Source: an uncultured Chitinophagaceae bacterium
GTDB taxonomy: Bacteria > Bacteroidota > Bacteroidia > Chitinophagales > Chitinophagaceae
Assembly (NCBI GenBank): GCA_937873715.1
Contig: CALMYJ010000003.1
Span: forward strand, 248,001 to 312,000
Direction: 5' to 3'
Length of the DNA stretch: 64,000 bases
This document shows, piece after piece, positions 48,426 to 57,830 of the stretch. The notes below the pieces were generated by a model. It did no database searches and was not told the origin of the DNA. It was given only the letters and a program-made list of their open reading frames with translations. Numbering within the stretch: the stretch's first letter is position 1; each line of letters starts with the position of its first letter. The translations under genes were made by a program, and so were the position numbers.

Positions 48426-48794
48426 TTAATATATCATAAAACAAATTTTTAAACATGATATAACACTTGCATTAGTTCCACCCAAATTAATGCCTGTTAT
48501 AATTATAAAATATATTATTAGTAAAATAAAATATATGATACTAAAGTGTTTATAAAAAGGAATAGCCCAATTCAGAATCTTTCTTGAATGGTCTGCTTGC
48601 TTTGAAAAAAAAATAGAAAATAAAGTAAGTAGAAAATTATAGACGTGAATAATGAAAGTGCCCCATAATTTAAAACTTCGATGAGAAGCGCCGTATAACG
48701 AACGATCTAATACTACATTAAAAAATAATATCCAAGAAATAATATAAAGTAGAATACCAGTAGTACAAAAAATATCTAAATGCTTTTTAATCAT
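48426..48794 (-). CDS. Small multi-pass membrane protein of the giant-protein operon
   Basis: A 122-aa very hydrophobic protein with about four transmembrane segments (ILLYIISWILFFNVVL, TFIIHVYNFLLTLFSIFF, FSIIYFILLIIYFIIITG and a short last one) and no recognised family. Its ATG overlaps the stop of the 1142-aa gene by one base (TGATG), which indicates translational coupling. Inference: a membrane anchor, pore or immunity-like partner for the giant proteins. Confidence 0.6.
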   Translation of the reverse strand: MIKKHLDIFCTTGILLYIISWILFFNVVLDRSLYGASHRSFKLWGTFIIHVYNFLLTLFSIFFSKQADHSRKILNWAIPFYKHFSIIYFILLIIYFIIITGINLGGTNASVISCLKICFMIY

Positions 48795-51700
48795 CAGTAT
48801 TGATGTATGTTTTTTTCAGAAATAAAATTAGTCTTAACAAAATCCAAAAATCTATCTAAGCAATAGGTAAGTTCACTTTCTGAAGTATAAATACCAATGT
48901 GATCAGATAAAGACCCAGTAATTGTTTGAAAAGAATTATTGATTTGAAAATCTCTTTCAAATCTTACAGAATTAAAATCATCAGTTCCTACTTCTAAGCT
49001 TTTCATACCAAATACCGAAAAAAGTATTGCACCAAATCGAGTTTGATACCAGAAATGAGCAAATGTTTCACCTCTAACTCTTAAGATTTGAACTGGAAGT
49101 GGTTCTATTCTGCTTGGGCCGGTACCAATTACATCAGCTGCCCAATCAAATTTTTGAGTTCCATCATTAAAATCCACGAAACCCTGGTATTGAATTATCC
49201 TTTCATCTGCAGTGCCATTTATGGGAGAGGTTTTAGAACAATCATATTTAATACAAAAGTTTAGCCATCTATATTTGTAATTAGCAGGAATGCTTAATGG
49301 AGTAATGGGATTTGCATTTTCAAAACCACCATCATAGTAATATGCCAAAATTTCTGACAATTTTGGGTGAGCATCTTGGTTACTTAAATAATCATAAGCG
49401 TTTTTTAATCCAAAACAATCTACATCACTTAATATATCTGGGTCAGAAGCGCTGATATTATAAAGCCTGTTTATATCATTTGTTTCAGGATAATAGAGCG
49501 GCTCCAATACATGGCGTTTGTTGTTTCTGTAAATTCTACTTTCGGCTGCTCCAGTAAATACATCTGCAATATATCCTGTTAAATCGTTGCTTCGATAAAT
49601 TTGAAATCTCTCAAATGCAAAACCAGTTTGATTATAATTTCCGAGATTTATTAGTCCATCAAGCCCATAAAACAAGTGCCCAGCATCTATTTTTTTATTA
49701 TCAGGGCCAATTATATAGGGGCTTGGGTTATCTCCTATTTGATTTTCGTCAGCATGAGAGATTAAGATATTCTTTGTATCAGAATCTACAACCTCATCTG
49801 TGCCACCATTTTTTGATAATAAACTTCTTCTAAAACCTAACAAGTTTTGAGGTACAGGCGAGCCTGGTAAAGCATTGTCAAATTTATTAAGATAAGGAGG
49901 GACTATGTCTCCAATTCGTTCCTTAAAAGATTGCTCCCTGGCATTATATCCATAATAATAACTTCGAATTCTTGTCAAAATTTGTTTACAATCTTCATTA
50001 CTAAAAACCGCTTCAACTTTTTGGATTAACTCGATAAACTTAGTAATTGAAATTATACTTGCAGGATCACTAACGTATTCGGTCGGAACGGTTAATGTTC
50101 CAAAAAAAGCGTCCTTTGAAAAAAGATTTTTATTATTTAAGGTGCCATAAAATAAGTTTATTTGAGCATCTCTATTAGGAGTGGCGGCATGTATATCCGT
50201 TAGTCCTAACAAATTATACTCTATAAAATTACCATTGCTGTCCATTCCCGATAATTTTATTCGGCCTTTGGCATATGCAGGTATTTCCAGTGCTTCTTTA
50301 CTAAACATATCAAATGAAAAGTTCACCTTATGTTTGAATATATCGAACCCCTGATGTGCTGTTACGTATTGTAATTGTAAAATTTCGTTTTTGCAAAATG
50401 AAAGTGAATAAAATGATGAGCTATCTGGCTTAATAACATTTGTTTGCGTGGTATCAAGAGAGTAAATTATTTCTGAATTAACATTAGCCTGCCTGAATGA
50501 AAAATCATAGCTTCTTTGTAATGCCAGTTTAAATTCCTGATATTTTGAAAGGCTACTTGTTATTTTCTTGTTGAATGCCACATCTCTTTCCCTGCTAATG
50601 TTAAATGTATATGCATTAGTATCTAATTCTACAGCAAAAAAAGTTACATCTCTTTCCGAACATCCAACACCTGTCTGAACCATTTTTGCTACGTCATTTC
50701 CACCACCTTCTGGAATAAATTTTTTTGAAAGACCTAATTCCCAAAAACTGTATGTAAGATTGCCGTCAGGGTAGGCGAATCCTCCAACACCGACATTTTT
50801 TATTTCATTATTTATTATTTGAGCTGTAATATTACCAAAGATGTTATCAAGCGGAGTATATGAAGGTATAAGCGTAGATGGCAAGACAACATTTTCTGGG
50901 TTTTTCTGCCTTAACCAGTAAAGCTTAACCAAAAAAGCTATGCTATTATTTATTGTATTGCCAGCACCGCCTGATACAGGAATATAAATATTTATTTGTT
51001 GGTTAACAGTATTGGGGCTTTCAATTTCAAAAGATTCAAACTTCTCAAAATTTTCAATTGGGAAATTCAATCCTTTAATACTATTATTCTGTCTGTCAAA
51101 TACAAGCGAAAAATCGTTATAGGCCAAGTCGTAATAAATGGCCGGATTGGGATTGTAAGTGCAGTTAAATTTTAATCCCAATTTTACAATAGAATTTGAG
51201 TGTACATTGGGAGATGAATTACATGTAAGAATTTTTATGGGCCAGTAGTTAGTAAAATAATTTACAGGTTGGGGCTCTTGGTCATTGATACCTATTTGGA
51301 GGTGATTCTTTTGGGCATCTTCATTATCCTGATAATAATTTAATGAATAATCATTATTATTACGGATATCGATATACACAGACGTGTATGTAAAAAACTT
51401 AGTAGAAATATTAATAAAAAATGATTCGAAGTCAAATTTATCAGTCAAACCATCGTACCAAACACCGGTTTTCCTGTGCAGATGATAAAATACACAAGGG
51501 TCAATGAAGTTTTTTATCCATTCCCTTTTTGCAAGCTTATTATAATTTTCCTTTCCAGGTGTGTCGTTACTATCAAATTCATCAATTACAATTGAAAAAT
51601 CATTTGATCTTGCAAAAGCTACATTGGGAGAATATTTTGATTCATCAAGCACTATATCTATTGCCGCACCCCCTGATGATGTAAAATTTCCAAGATGTAC

Positions 51701-52222
51701 TCCTTTTTGTACAAAGGCAAAAGGTCTTTTTTGTGTAATTATATTTGATAATCTTTCGTCATCTAATTCGGATTGATTATATGAAAATATATCCAACAAG
51801 CTGGTTGGATAATTATCAATATTACCTCCATTATTATGCGCTTTATTGTAGTCTGCATATAATTGGGTCATAAAGGGTGTTACTAAATCGGCAACGTCAG
51901 GGAGTTGATACCCACCACCTGTAACAGGAACCATAAAGTCCTCCCGTTTCAATCCTCTGTAAATAACGAATCTTACTCCTGGATTAAGTTCGGTATGGCT
52001 ATAATATAACGGCCATATAATTAAGTTTACCAAATCAGCATTAGGATTATCAAAAAGCATAACATTACCACTAAATACTGCAAATGCCTTTGCATCGTCA
52101 GTTAAAGCAAATCTTGAAGTAGTTCTGTATTCTGAATCACTAACTGGTCCAAATTTTTGACTTTCTGTTTGGGCTACCAGTTTTGACGGTTCCGTAAAAA
52201 AAGCTACTGGATAATTGGGCAT
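48794..52222 (-). CDS. Giant protein of 1142 aa, first gene of operon
   Basis: A 1142-aa protein with no signal peptide. The start MPNYPVAFFTEPSKLVAQTE at 52222 is the first in a long open frame. It is rich in Asn, Asp, Tyr and Phe and looks like a string of beta domains (RFALTDDAKAFAVFSGNVML, ELNPGVRFVIYRGLKREDF). The C-terminal 250 residues contain RFGAILFSVFGMKSLEVGTDD. No catalytic motif or known repeat is seen. FVIYRG here and FVTIYRT in the 1509-aa protein are loosely similar, which may hint at a shared fold, but this is weak. It heads the four-gene unit 52222 to 37723. Confidence 0.58.
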   Translation of the reverse strand: MPNYPVAFFTEPSKLVAQTESQKFGPVSDSEYRTTSRFALTDDAKAFAVFSGNVMLFDNPNADLVNLIIWPLYYSHTELNPGVRFVIYRGLKREDFMVPVTGGGYQLPDVADLVTPFMTQLYADYNKAHNNGGNIDNYPTSLLDIFSYNQSELDDERLSNIITQKRPFAFVQKGVHLGNFTSSGGAAIDIVLDESKYSPNVAFARSNDFSIVIDEFDSNDTPGKENYNKLAKREWIKNFIDPCVFYHLHRKTGVWYDGLTDKFDFESFFINISTKFFTYTSVYIDIRNNNDYSLNYYQDNEDAQKNHLQIGINDQEPQPVNYFTNYWPIKILTCNSSPNVHSNSIVKLGLKFNCTYNPNPAIYYDLAYNDFSLVFDRQNNSIKGLNFPIENFEKFESFEIESPNTVNQQINIYIPVSGGAGNTINNSIAFLVKLYWLRQKNPENVVLPSTLIPSYTPLDNIFGNITAQIINNEIKNVGVGGFAYPDGNLTYSFWELGLSKKFIPEGGGNDVAKMVQTGVGCSERDVTFFAVELDTNAYTFNISRERDVAFNKKITSSLSKYQEFKLALQRSYDFSFRQANVNSEIIYSLDTTQTNVIKPDSSSFYSLSFCKNEILQLQYVTAHQGFDIFKHKVNFSFDMFSKEALEIPAYAKGRIKLSGMDSNGNFIEYNLLGLTDIHAATPNRDAQINLFYGTLNNKNLFSKDAFFGTLTVPTEYVSDPASIISITKFIELIQKVEAVFSNEDCKQILTRIRSYYYGYNAREQSFKERIGDIVPPYLNKFDNALPGSPVPQNLLGFRRSLLSKNGGTDEVVDSDTKNILISHADENQIGDNPSPYIIGPDNKKIDAGHLFYGLDGLINLGNYNQTGFAFERFQIYRSNDLTGYIADVFTGAAESRIYRNNKRHVLEPLYYPETNDINRLYNISASDPDILSDVDCFGLKNAYDYLSNQDAHPKLSEILAYYYDGGFENANPITPLSIPANYKYRWLNFCIKYDCSKTSPINGTADERIIQYQGFVDFNDGTQKFDWAADVIGTGPSRIEPLPVQILRVRGETFAHFWYQTRFGAILFSVFGMKSLEVGTDDFNSVRFERDFQINNSFQTITGSLSDHIGIYTSESELTYCLDRFLDFVKTNFISEKNIHQY

Positions 52223-52651
52223 TATCTTAATTTTAAAATAATAATTCTACAATTCATTGGTTTGCCAAACACTCAAATATTGGAAATAAAACATCAATGA
52301 GATTAAGTAATCCCTGATTTAATTGTGGAAGCCGATTTAGGGAGAGAAAACCTTTTGTTATGAGCTAAACCGCTGCTGTTTATTCGGAGGCAAGAAATAA
52401 CAATACAAAAAATCTAAAAATTATTTTTGAAAAATAACAGCTTTTGATAATTTTTATTTTGGATATTTAACTTCAATTTTTGCGATTTACCAAATTTGTT
52501 TAAGCCTTTTTTATTAAAAAATAAAACTAAAACAAAAAACCTGTGGGAACAAAGATGTATAATAATAAAGTTAAGAGTTGCTATTATTTATGTGTTGCTT
52601 AAAGAAGCAAACAGGCAGGAAAATATTATATATAAATTGAGCTTTCGTTAA
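52223..52651. other. AT-rich intergenic stretch upstream of giant-protein operon
   Basis: This stretch has no plausible gene on either strand. It is strongly AT-rich and should contain the promoter of the giant-protein operon, but no clean TTTG/TAnnTTTG pair was found within the first 100 bases. Confidence 0.5.
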
Positions 52652-52686
52652 AGAAAAAAACATAATTACAATAAATGTAATTATGT
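52652..52686 (-). terminator. Terminator downstream of the tRNA-like element
   Basis: ACATAATTAC (52660-52669) pairs perfectly with GTAATTATGT (52677-52686) around a 7-base loop. On the minus strand the hairpin is followed by a T tract (complement of the A run ending at 52660). It sits 5 bases after the tRNA-like element, so the element is or was a terminated transcription unit. Confidence 0.75.
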
Positions 52687-52690
52687 TTTG

Positions 52691-52861
52691 TAACTCCACC
52701 AGGATTCGAACCCGGGACCTATACTTAGCCACTGCTCTACCTCTTGAGCTAAAAGGATTCGAACCATGCTATCAATAGTGGCATATTCCCCATACAACGA
52801 GCGATTGTCGTTGCCCGTTTTTAATGGGGGTATCGCTCTTCCAAAACTGAGCTATAGAGTT
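52691..52861 (-). pseudogene. Composite tRNA-like element with two D arms and two T arms
   Basis: On the minus strand the 171-base element begins AACTCTA TA GCTC (acceptor, T8-A9, D stem closing with GAGC). It ends with T arm CCGGG-TTCGAAT-CCTGG and acceptor TGGAGTT plus discriminator A. The two acceptor strands pair fully with one G-T. Between them lie a second T-arm-like GGTTCGAATCC and a second D-arm-like TAGCTCAAGAGGTAGAGC, plus several hairpins, but no valid anticodon arm. It looks like two tandem tRNAs fused with loss of the inner acceptor halves. Unlikely to be a functional tRNA. Confidence 0.6.
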
Positions 52862-53016
52862 ATGTAATATTAAATCTACAAAAACTATTTTAATATCAAA
52901 ATTTTTTTTAAAGAATAATTTTACAGTTGCTATTCATATAAAATAAGATTTTCCTGTTCATAAGAGTATGAGTTTATTTGAAAGGAATTGTATAATTGCA
53001 AAACAATACTCATTTA

Positions 53017-53733
53017 ATGAGAATAATAAACCGGGCAACCAGCACAGAGCCACTTTTTTTACATGCACAGGGAAACGCTCATTTTACCAGGGATTGGTTT
53101 CTTATTGTGAGCGACGTTATACCCAAACAAAAATCAAAAATTATTTTCCCGGATGCAAATGATATTACAATTGTTACATTCATACATGGGCACATGCCTA
53201 CATCTTTAGACAGGCAACTGAAAAAAGGCGGTGTTGCATTTACAGATCTTGCCAAACACTATGCACACAATGGTGACTGGATGAATACTTACAAAATAAA
53301 ATACCTTGATAAATTTCTGAAAGAGGTTGCCACTACCTATGTTTTATGTCTTGACGCTATTGATGTACTGGTTTGTAACGATCTCTCTCCATTGCTTGAG
53401 AGGTTTAGCGCCTTAAATTGCGATATTCTTTATGGGGCTTCGGTTAATCCCCATCCTTCTTATCTTAAAACAGAAGAAAGCCTCACCAGCCGCTGGAAAT
53501 ATATGAACTGTGGCACAATGCTTGGGAAAACAGAAGCATTAAAAGAATTTTATGCGGTATTAAATAGTGAAGCGGAGAAAGCAACACAAAAGGTAAATAA
53601 TGAGCAGGCGGTTATCCGCCCTGTAAAGGAGCAGTTTAAAAATGTAAAAGCGGATACTAATTGCGATATTTTTCAAACAATTGGAGGATGCCGCTACAGT
53701 TATTCAGACGAAACTTTAATAGTTGGTGAATAG
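53017..53733 (+). CDS. Glycosyltransferase of PLOD/collagen-lysine GT-like type
   Basis: A 238-aa protein from ATG 53017 (a TTG 21 bases upstream is the alternative). The block TTYVLCLDAIDVLVCNDLSPLLERF contains a DAID-type DxD metal/sugar-nucleotide site. ILYGASVNPHPSY and KYMNCGTMLGKTEALKEFY match the NxG/GK block of the PLOD-like glycosyltransferase family seen in some bacteria and in procollagen-lysine enzymes. It transfers a sugar to a protein or glycan; the acceptor is unknown. It overlaps the methyltransferase gene by 11 bases, so the pair acts together. It belongs to the AT-rich island. Confidence 0.72.
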   Translation: MRIINRATSTEPLFLHAQGNAHFTRDWFLIVSDVIPKQKSKIIFPDANDITIVTFIHGHMPTSLDRQLKKGGVAFTDLAKHYAHNGDWMNTYKIKYLDKFLKEVATTYVLCLDAIDVLVCNDLSPLLERFSALNCDILYGASVNPHPSYLKTEESLTSRWKYMNCGTMLGKTEALKEFYAVLNSEAEKATQKVNNEQAVIRPVKEQFKNVKADTNCDIFQTIGGCRYSYSDETLIVGE

Positions 53734-54307
53734 ATTAGAAAATATACCTGACAAGTTTGAAGATAAACGAACAACTACAAAAAAATTCAAGCAGGATCTT
53801 TTCGATTTTGTTAATGAAACAAAAGTAAAGACGATATTGGAAATAGGCTGCTATAATGGATATACCGCACACATATTACATCCGGTATTAAAAAAAATGA
53901 CTTGCGTAGACTATAATTTCTATTGTATTGAGAAGGCAAAAAAATTAAACACACATGCCAGGAACATTTACTATCGCTGGGAAAATGTTTACAATGCAGA
54001 ATGGAAATACGGTTATCATGATTTGGTAATTATTGATTGCGGCCATTCAGAGGAGCATCTTATATCCGATATAGAAAATACAATGTCTGTTGTAAAATCA
54101 CAGTATATAGTATTTGATGATTATGGTTTATTTCCTGAGGTTAAAAAAGTTATAGACAGGTATATAACAGAGAACAAATTTTTGTTAGTTAAAAAAATTG
54201 GCGCACAGCCAGGCACTCTTTTTTACATGTCAACTTCCAACCATACAACCGAAGACAAAAAATTAGCTGAATATGAAGGAGTAATTTGTAAGGTGTTAAA
54301 AAGTTAG
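53723..54307 (+). CDS. Class I SAM-dependent methyltransferase
   Basis: A 194-aa methyltransferase. The SAM-binding motif I is TILEIGCYNGYTAHIL (about residues 37-53), then CVDYNFYCIEKAKKL, and a DLVIIDCGHSEEHL post-motif, with IVFDDYG near residue 132. This resembles glycan- or small-molecule-modifying methyltransferases (type 24-like) that accompany glycosyltransferases. The start is TTG 53723 or GTG 53726, overlapping the glycosyltransferase stop. The substrate is unknown. Confidence 0.75.
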   Translation: MVNRLENIPDKFEDKRTTTKKFKQDLFDFVNETKVKTILEIGCYNGYTAHILHPVLKKMTCVDYNFYCIEKAKKLNTHARNIYYRWENVYNAEWKYGYHDLVIIDCGHSEEHLISDIENTMSVVKSQYIVFDDYGLFPEVKKVIDRYITENKFLLVKKIGAQPGTLFYMSTSNHTTEDKKLAEYEGVICKVLKS

Positions 54308-54374
54308 CGTTATTAAAAGGGTTTCTTCATTTGCAATCACCCTTTAATTTCGTTACTTTTAAATTAAAAATATC

Positions 54375-56519
54375 TTGCTGAAGGCTGAAAAAATATCACG
54401 GTGTCTTATACTTCTGATTATAGTGTTACTACCTGTAACCCACGTTTTTTCACAGGCGCCTGTTATTAATTCATTTACACCTGTATCTGCTGCCAACGAA
54501 ACAAAAGTTACAATAAAGGGTCTTTATTTTACCGGCACTACAGCGGTTAGTTTTGGCAATATAGCAGCCCTTTCCTTTATTATATTTTCAGATACAGTTA
54601 TTACTGCGGTGGTTGGCGCCGGGGCTACGGGTAATGTGTCAGTAACGAATAATTCAGGCACAGGTTTTCTGCCAGGGTTTATTGCTGTTCCGGTGATAAG
54701 TTCTTTTTTCCCTCAATCTGGACGGCCGGGTACAGAAGTAACAATCACCGGCACCAATTTTAATCCTTCGATAAATGGTAATATCGTTTATTTTGGGCCT
54801 GTAAAAGCAACGGTAGTTTTTGCTTCAGAAAATATGCTGAAAGCAACAGTTCCTAAAGGAGCCTCTTATGATTTTGTTACCGTGCTTGCCAACGGCCTCA
54901 GTGCATATTCACAAAAACCTTTCACTCCCACTTTCTCAAATGGAAATTTAACTGCTAATTCGTTTGACCAGCCTTTTTATTTAAACTTGAATGAACTGCA
55001 AATATCTGAAGGTGCAGTTGCCGGAGATTTTGATGGAGATGGTAAAACTGATATAGCAGTGGCAACAAACGCAGAGCTTCCAGGTGGTTACATAGGTATA
55101 TTTAGAAATATCAGTACCCCCGGAAAATTAAAATTTGAACCGATAAAGAATTTTCCAATTGATCGTTCAGTTGCCCCACCTGCTGCAGTTGACTTTGATG
55201 GAGATGGTAAACTTGATATACTGGTTAAAAATGGGCCAAGCGATGATTGTATCTCCGTTTTAAAAAATTTGAGCACACCGGGTAATATTGAATTTGCACA
55301 AAAGATAAACTTATCATCCTTTAGTCGTGTTACCTGGGTAACTGCAACCGATATAAATGGTGATGGGAAGCCTGATATAGTTGCTGTAAATCAACAAGAC
55401 AGTTCTGTATCCATTTATAAAAACACTTCTGCAAATGGAAATATTTCTTTTGCCAACAGGATAAACCTTCGGACACTGCGGCTTCCTATATATATGAGGA
55501 TACAGGATATGAATAAAGACAACAAACCAGATATTGTTGTAACACATAGTAAGGCATTTACCAAAGTGCCTAGTAAAATGTCTGTATTCCAAAATACCAG
55601 TAAAGGTGGAAATACATCATTTGCAACGAGGATTGATTATGAAGGAAATTCACGTACCGCAATAGCTGTTGCAGACATTGATAATGATGACTGGCCGGAT
55701 ATAATTACGGCTAATCCAATAGATGATTCATCAAATATTATTTTCAAAAATGTAAGTACAATAGGAGGCGCAATACAAATTACCGAAGGCCAAAACTTTT
55801 CAGCAAAGTTTCGTGTTTTAGGTATTTGCGTGGGCGATTACGATGGTGATGGTAAAATTGATTTGGGATTGACAAACGTTTACTCTAATTCAAGTATGTC
55901 ACTAATGAAAAATATTAGTTCACCTGGAACTTTTTCATTTAGCGAATTAAGTGTACCCATACGGACTTACGCATATTGGTCGCTCATTACAGATCTTGAC
56001 TATGATGAGAGGCCGGATATTATTATACAGGTTAGCGCAGAAAATTTCATTTATGCACTCAGGAACCGGATGGGAGAAAATTTTTCAATCTGTCCTGGTA
56101 GCAGTTTAAATTTATCATCAAATATTGGGGGCAACAATTATCAATGGCAATCTTATTCAAATGGTGTTTATACTAATCTTGCTAATGACGTAAATTATTC
56201 TGGCGTTAATGACAGCACCTTGCTAATAAATAACATCCCAATATCATGGTATGGAAAACAATACCGCTGTAATGTGGATAGTGATAGCAGCAGTTTATAT
56301 ATGCTCAAACTGTCGGCTTACTGGACTGGCGCAGCGGATACAACCTGGGAGAACCCTGCAAACTGGAACTGCAATATGCTTCCAAACAGCAATACCGATG
56401 TTATTATTAATACTGGCAATGTTGTATTAAATTCGAAGGCAGAAGTAAGGACTCTAACTATAAAAGATGGTGCCCAGTTAATAATAAAACCTCCTTACAG
56501 CCTTACAACAAAATATTAG
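54375..56519 (+). CDS. Secreted FG-GAP/VCBS repeat protein with IPT/TIG domains
   Basis: A 714-aa exported protein. From TTG 54375 it has a signal peptide (CLILLIIVLLPVTHVFSQ). Two IPT/TIG Ig-like domains follow (APVINSFTPVSAANETKVTI near 30 and PVISSFFPQSGRPGTEVTI near 108). Then comes an FG-GAP/VCBS propeller with calcium-type DxDxDG loops (GDFDGDGKTDIAVA, VDFDGDGKLDIL, DINGDGKPDIVA, DIDNDDWPDII, GDYDGDGKIDLG). The C-terminus has an Ig-like WTGAADTTWENPANW block and stops at SLTTKY without a recognisable type IX sorting domain, so its 3' end may be shortened near the repeat boundary. Inference: surface adhesin-like protein. Confidence 0.75.
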   Translation: MLKAEKISRCLILLIIVLLPVTHVFSQAPVINSFTPVSAANETKVTIKGLYFTGTTAVSFGNIAALSFIIFSDTVITAVVGAGATGNVSVTNNSGTGFLPGFIAVPVISSFFPQSGRPGTEVTITGTNFNPSINGNIVYFGPVKATVVFASENMLKATVPKGASYDFVTVLANGLSAYSQKPFTPTFSNGNLTANSFDQPFYLNLNELQISEGAVAGDFDGDGKTDIAVATNAELPGGYIGIFRNISTPGKLKFEPIKNFPIDRSVAPPAAVDFDGDGKLDILVKNGPSDDCISVLKNLSTPGNIEFAQKINLSSFSRVTWVTATDINGDGKPDIVAVNQQDSSVSIYKNTSANGNISFANRINLRTLRLPIYMRIQDMNKDNKPDIVVTHSKAFTKVPSKMSVFQNTSKGGNTSFATRIDYEGNSRTAIAVADIDNDDWPDIITANPIDDSSNIIFKNVSTIGGAIQITEGQNFSAKFRVLGICVGDYDGDGKIDLGLTNVYSNSSMSLMKNISSPGTFSFSELSVPIRTYAYWSLITDLDYDERPDIIIQVSAENFIYALRNRMGENFSICPGSSLNLSSNIGGNNYQWQSYSNGVYTNLANDVNYSGVNDSTLLINNIPISWYGKQYRCNVDSDSSSLYMLKLSAYWTGAADTTWENPANWNCNMLPNSNTDVIINTGNVVLNSKAEVRTLTIKDGAQLIIKPPYSLTTKY

Positions 56520-56642
56520 TGTCTTTTACCAAATTCTCCTAAATCATATCTAATTAATTTTCATCGTCATCAAAAGTCCCCAATTGTTTTCAAATCTTCT
56601 AAAATCTGGTTCGATTGTATTACCTTTTCGGCTACAGTTTGT

Positions 56643-57830
56643 TTAAACCTATAAGGTTTTTTTAATAAAGAGCATGACCACTGAAAAAAAACGCTGTCCC
56701 TGGTGCCTCAAAGATGATTTGTACAAAAATTATCACGACACGGAATGGGGAACTCCCCTGCACAACGACCAGCAATTGTTTGAACTGCTTTGCCTCGAAG
56801 GGGCGCAGGCAGGCTTAAGCTGGCACACCGTGTTGAAAAAAAGAGAAAACTACCGAAAGGCATTCGATAATTTTAATGCCATCAAAATGTCGAAATACAC
56901 TGCGGCTAAAATTGAAAAGCTCCTGCAAGACGAAGGCATCATCCGCAACCGGCTTAAAGTGCATGCATTTGTTGGCAATGCCAAAGCTTTTTTAAAACTG
57001 CAACAGGAGTTTGGCAGCTTTGATACATACATCTGGCAGTTTGTAGGTGGCAGGTCTATTATAAACAAGGTTGGCAGCATGGGCGATGTGCCGGCCAAAA
57101 CAGCTATATCCGATGCCATGAGTAAAGACCTGCTGAAAAGGGGATTTAAATTTGTAGGCTCCACTATTTGTTATGCTTTTATGCAGGCATCGGGCATGGT
57201 GGATGATCATTTAGATAGTTGCTGGAAAAAAAATAGTAAGAAAAGAAACAGTGGCAGTAAATAATTTTATCAAGGATAAAAATCAGCAACAATTGCGACC
57301 AGTAGTATTAACAATCGTATTTACTTTTTTTCTGGCCAATATTTTCGGCCAGGCCGAAGCAGGAAAGCTTAAAATAACGCCACTCACCGGGGATTTTTAT
57401 ATTTATACCACTTACAGCACATACGAAGGCAACAGCATACCTGCTAACGGCATGTACCTGGTTACCCCTGCAGGAGTGGTGCTGTTTGACACCCCCTGGG
57501 ATACCACACAGTTTCAACCCTTGCTGGACAGTATACTAACAAAACATGGTAAAGCGGTAGTGCTGTGCATGGCAACACACTGGCATAGCGACAGAACAGC
57601 AGGACTTGAATATTATGCCCAAAAAGGTATAGCTACTTATACTACAATTTTAACCGACGAACTCAGTAAAAAAAATAATAAGAAAAGAGCGGAGTATTTA
57701 ATTCAACAAGATACCGTCTTTAACATTGGCGGACATTTTTTTGAAACCTATTATCCCGGCCCCGGGCATACAGCAGATAATATTGTACTATGGTTCAGTA
57801 AAGAAAAAATTTTGTACGGTGGCTGCCTCA
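56643..57830 (+). repeat. Direct repeat, right copy (tag-bla segment, intact genes)
   Basis: 1188 bases matching 35971-37175 in the same orientation. Beyond 57830 the lactamase gene continues normally, so this copy is the parental-like arrangement; the left copy is the damaged one. Confidence 0.92.
56674..57264 (+). CDS. tag: DNA-3-methyladenine glycosylase I
   Basis: A 196-aa base-excision repair enzyme removing 3-methyladenine. Zinc ligands Cys8 (KRCPWC), His21 (NYHDTEWG), His179 and Cys183 (DDHLDSCW) keep the spacing known for E. coli Tag. The catalytic block LCLEGAQAGLSWHTVLKKRE has Glu42. The C-terminal tail NSKKRNSGSK is basic. It is followed 28 bases later by the lactamase start, so they form a two-gene unit. 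Confidence 0.93.
   Translation: MTTEKKRCPWCLKDDLYKNYHDTEWGTPLHNDQQLFELLCLEGAQAGLSWHTVLKKRENYRKAFDNFNAIKMSKYTAAKIEKLLQDEGIIRNRLKVHAFVGNAKAFLKLQQEFGSFDTYIWQFVGGRSIINKVGSMGDVPAKTAISDAMSKDLLKRGFKFVGSTICYAFMQASGMVDDHLDSCWKKNSKKRNSGSK

Noticed and set aside
35963..56642. Integrase, transposase or phage structural genes in the island
   Set aside because: No tyrosine or serine recombinase, DDE transposase, terminase or portal motif was found, so the island is not called a prophage or ICE.
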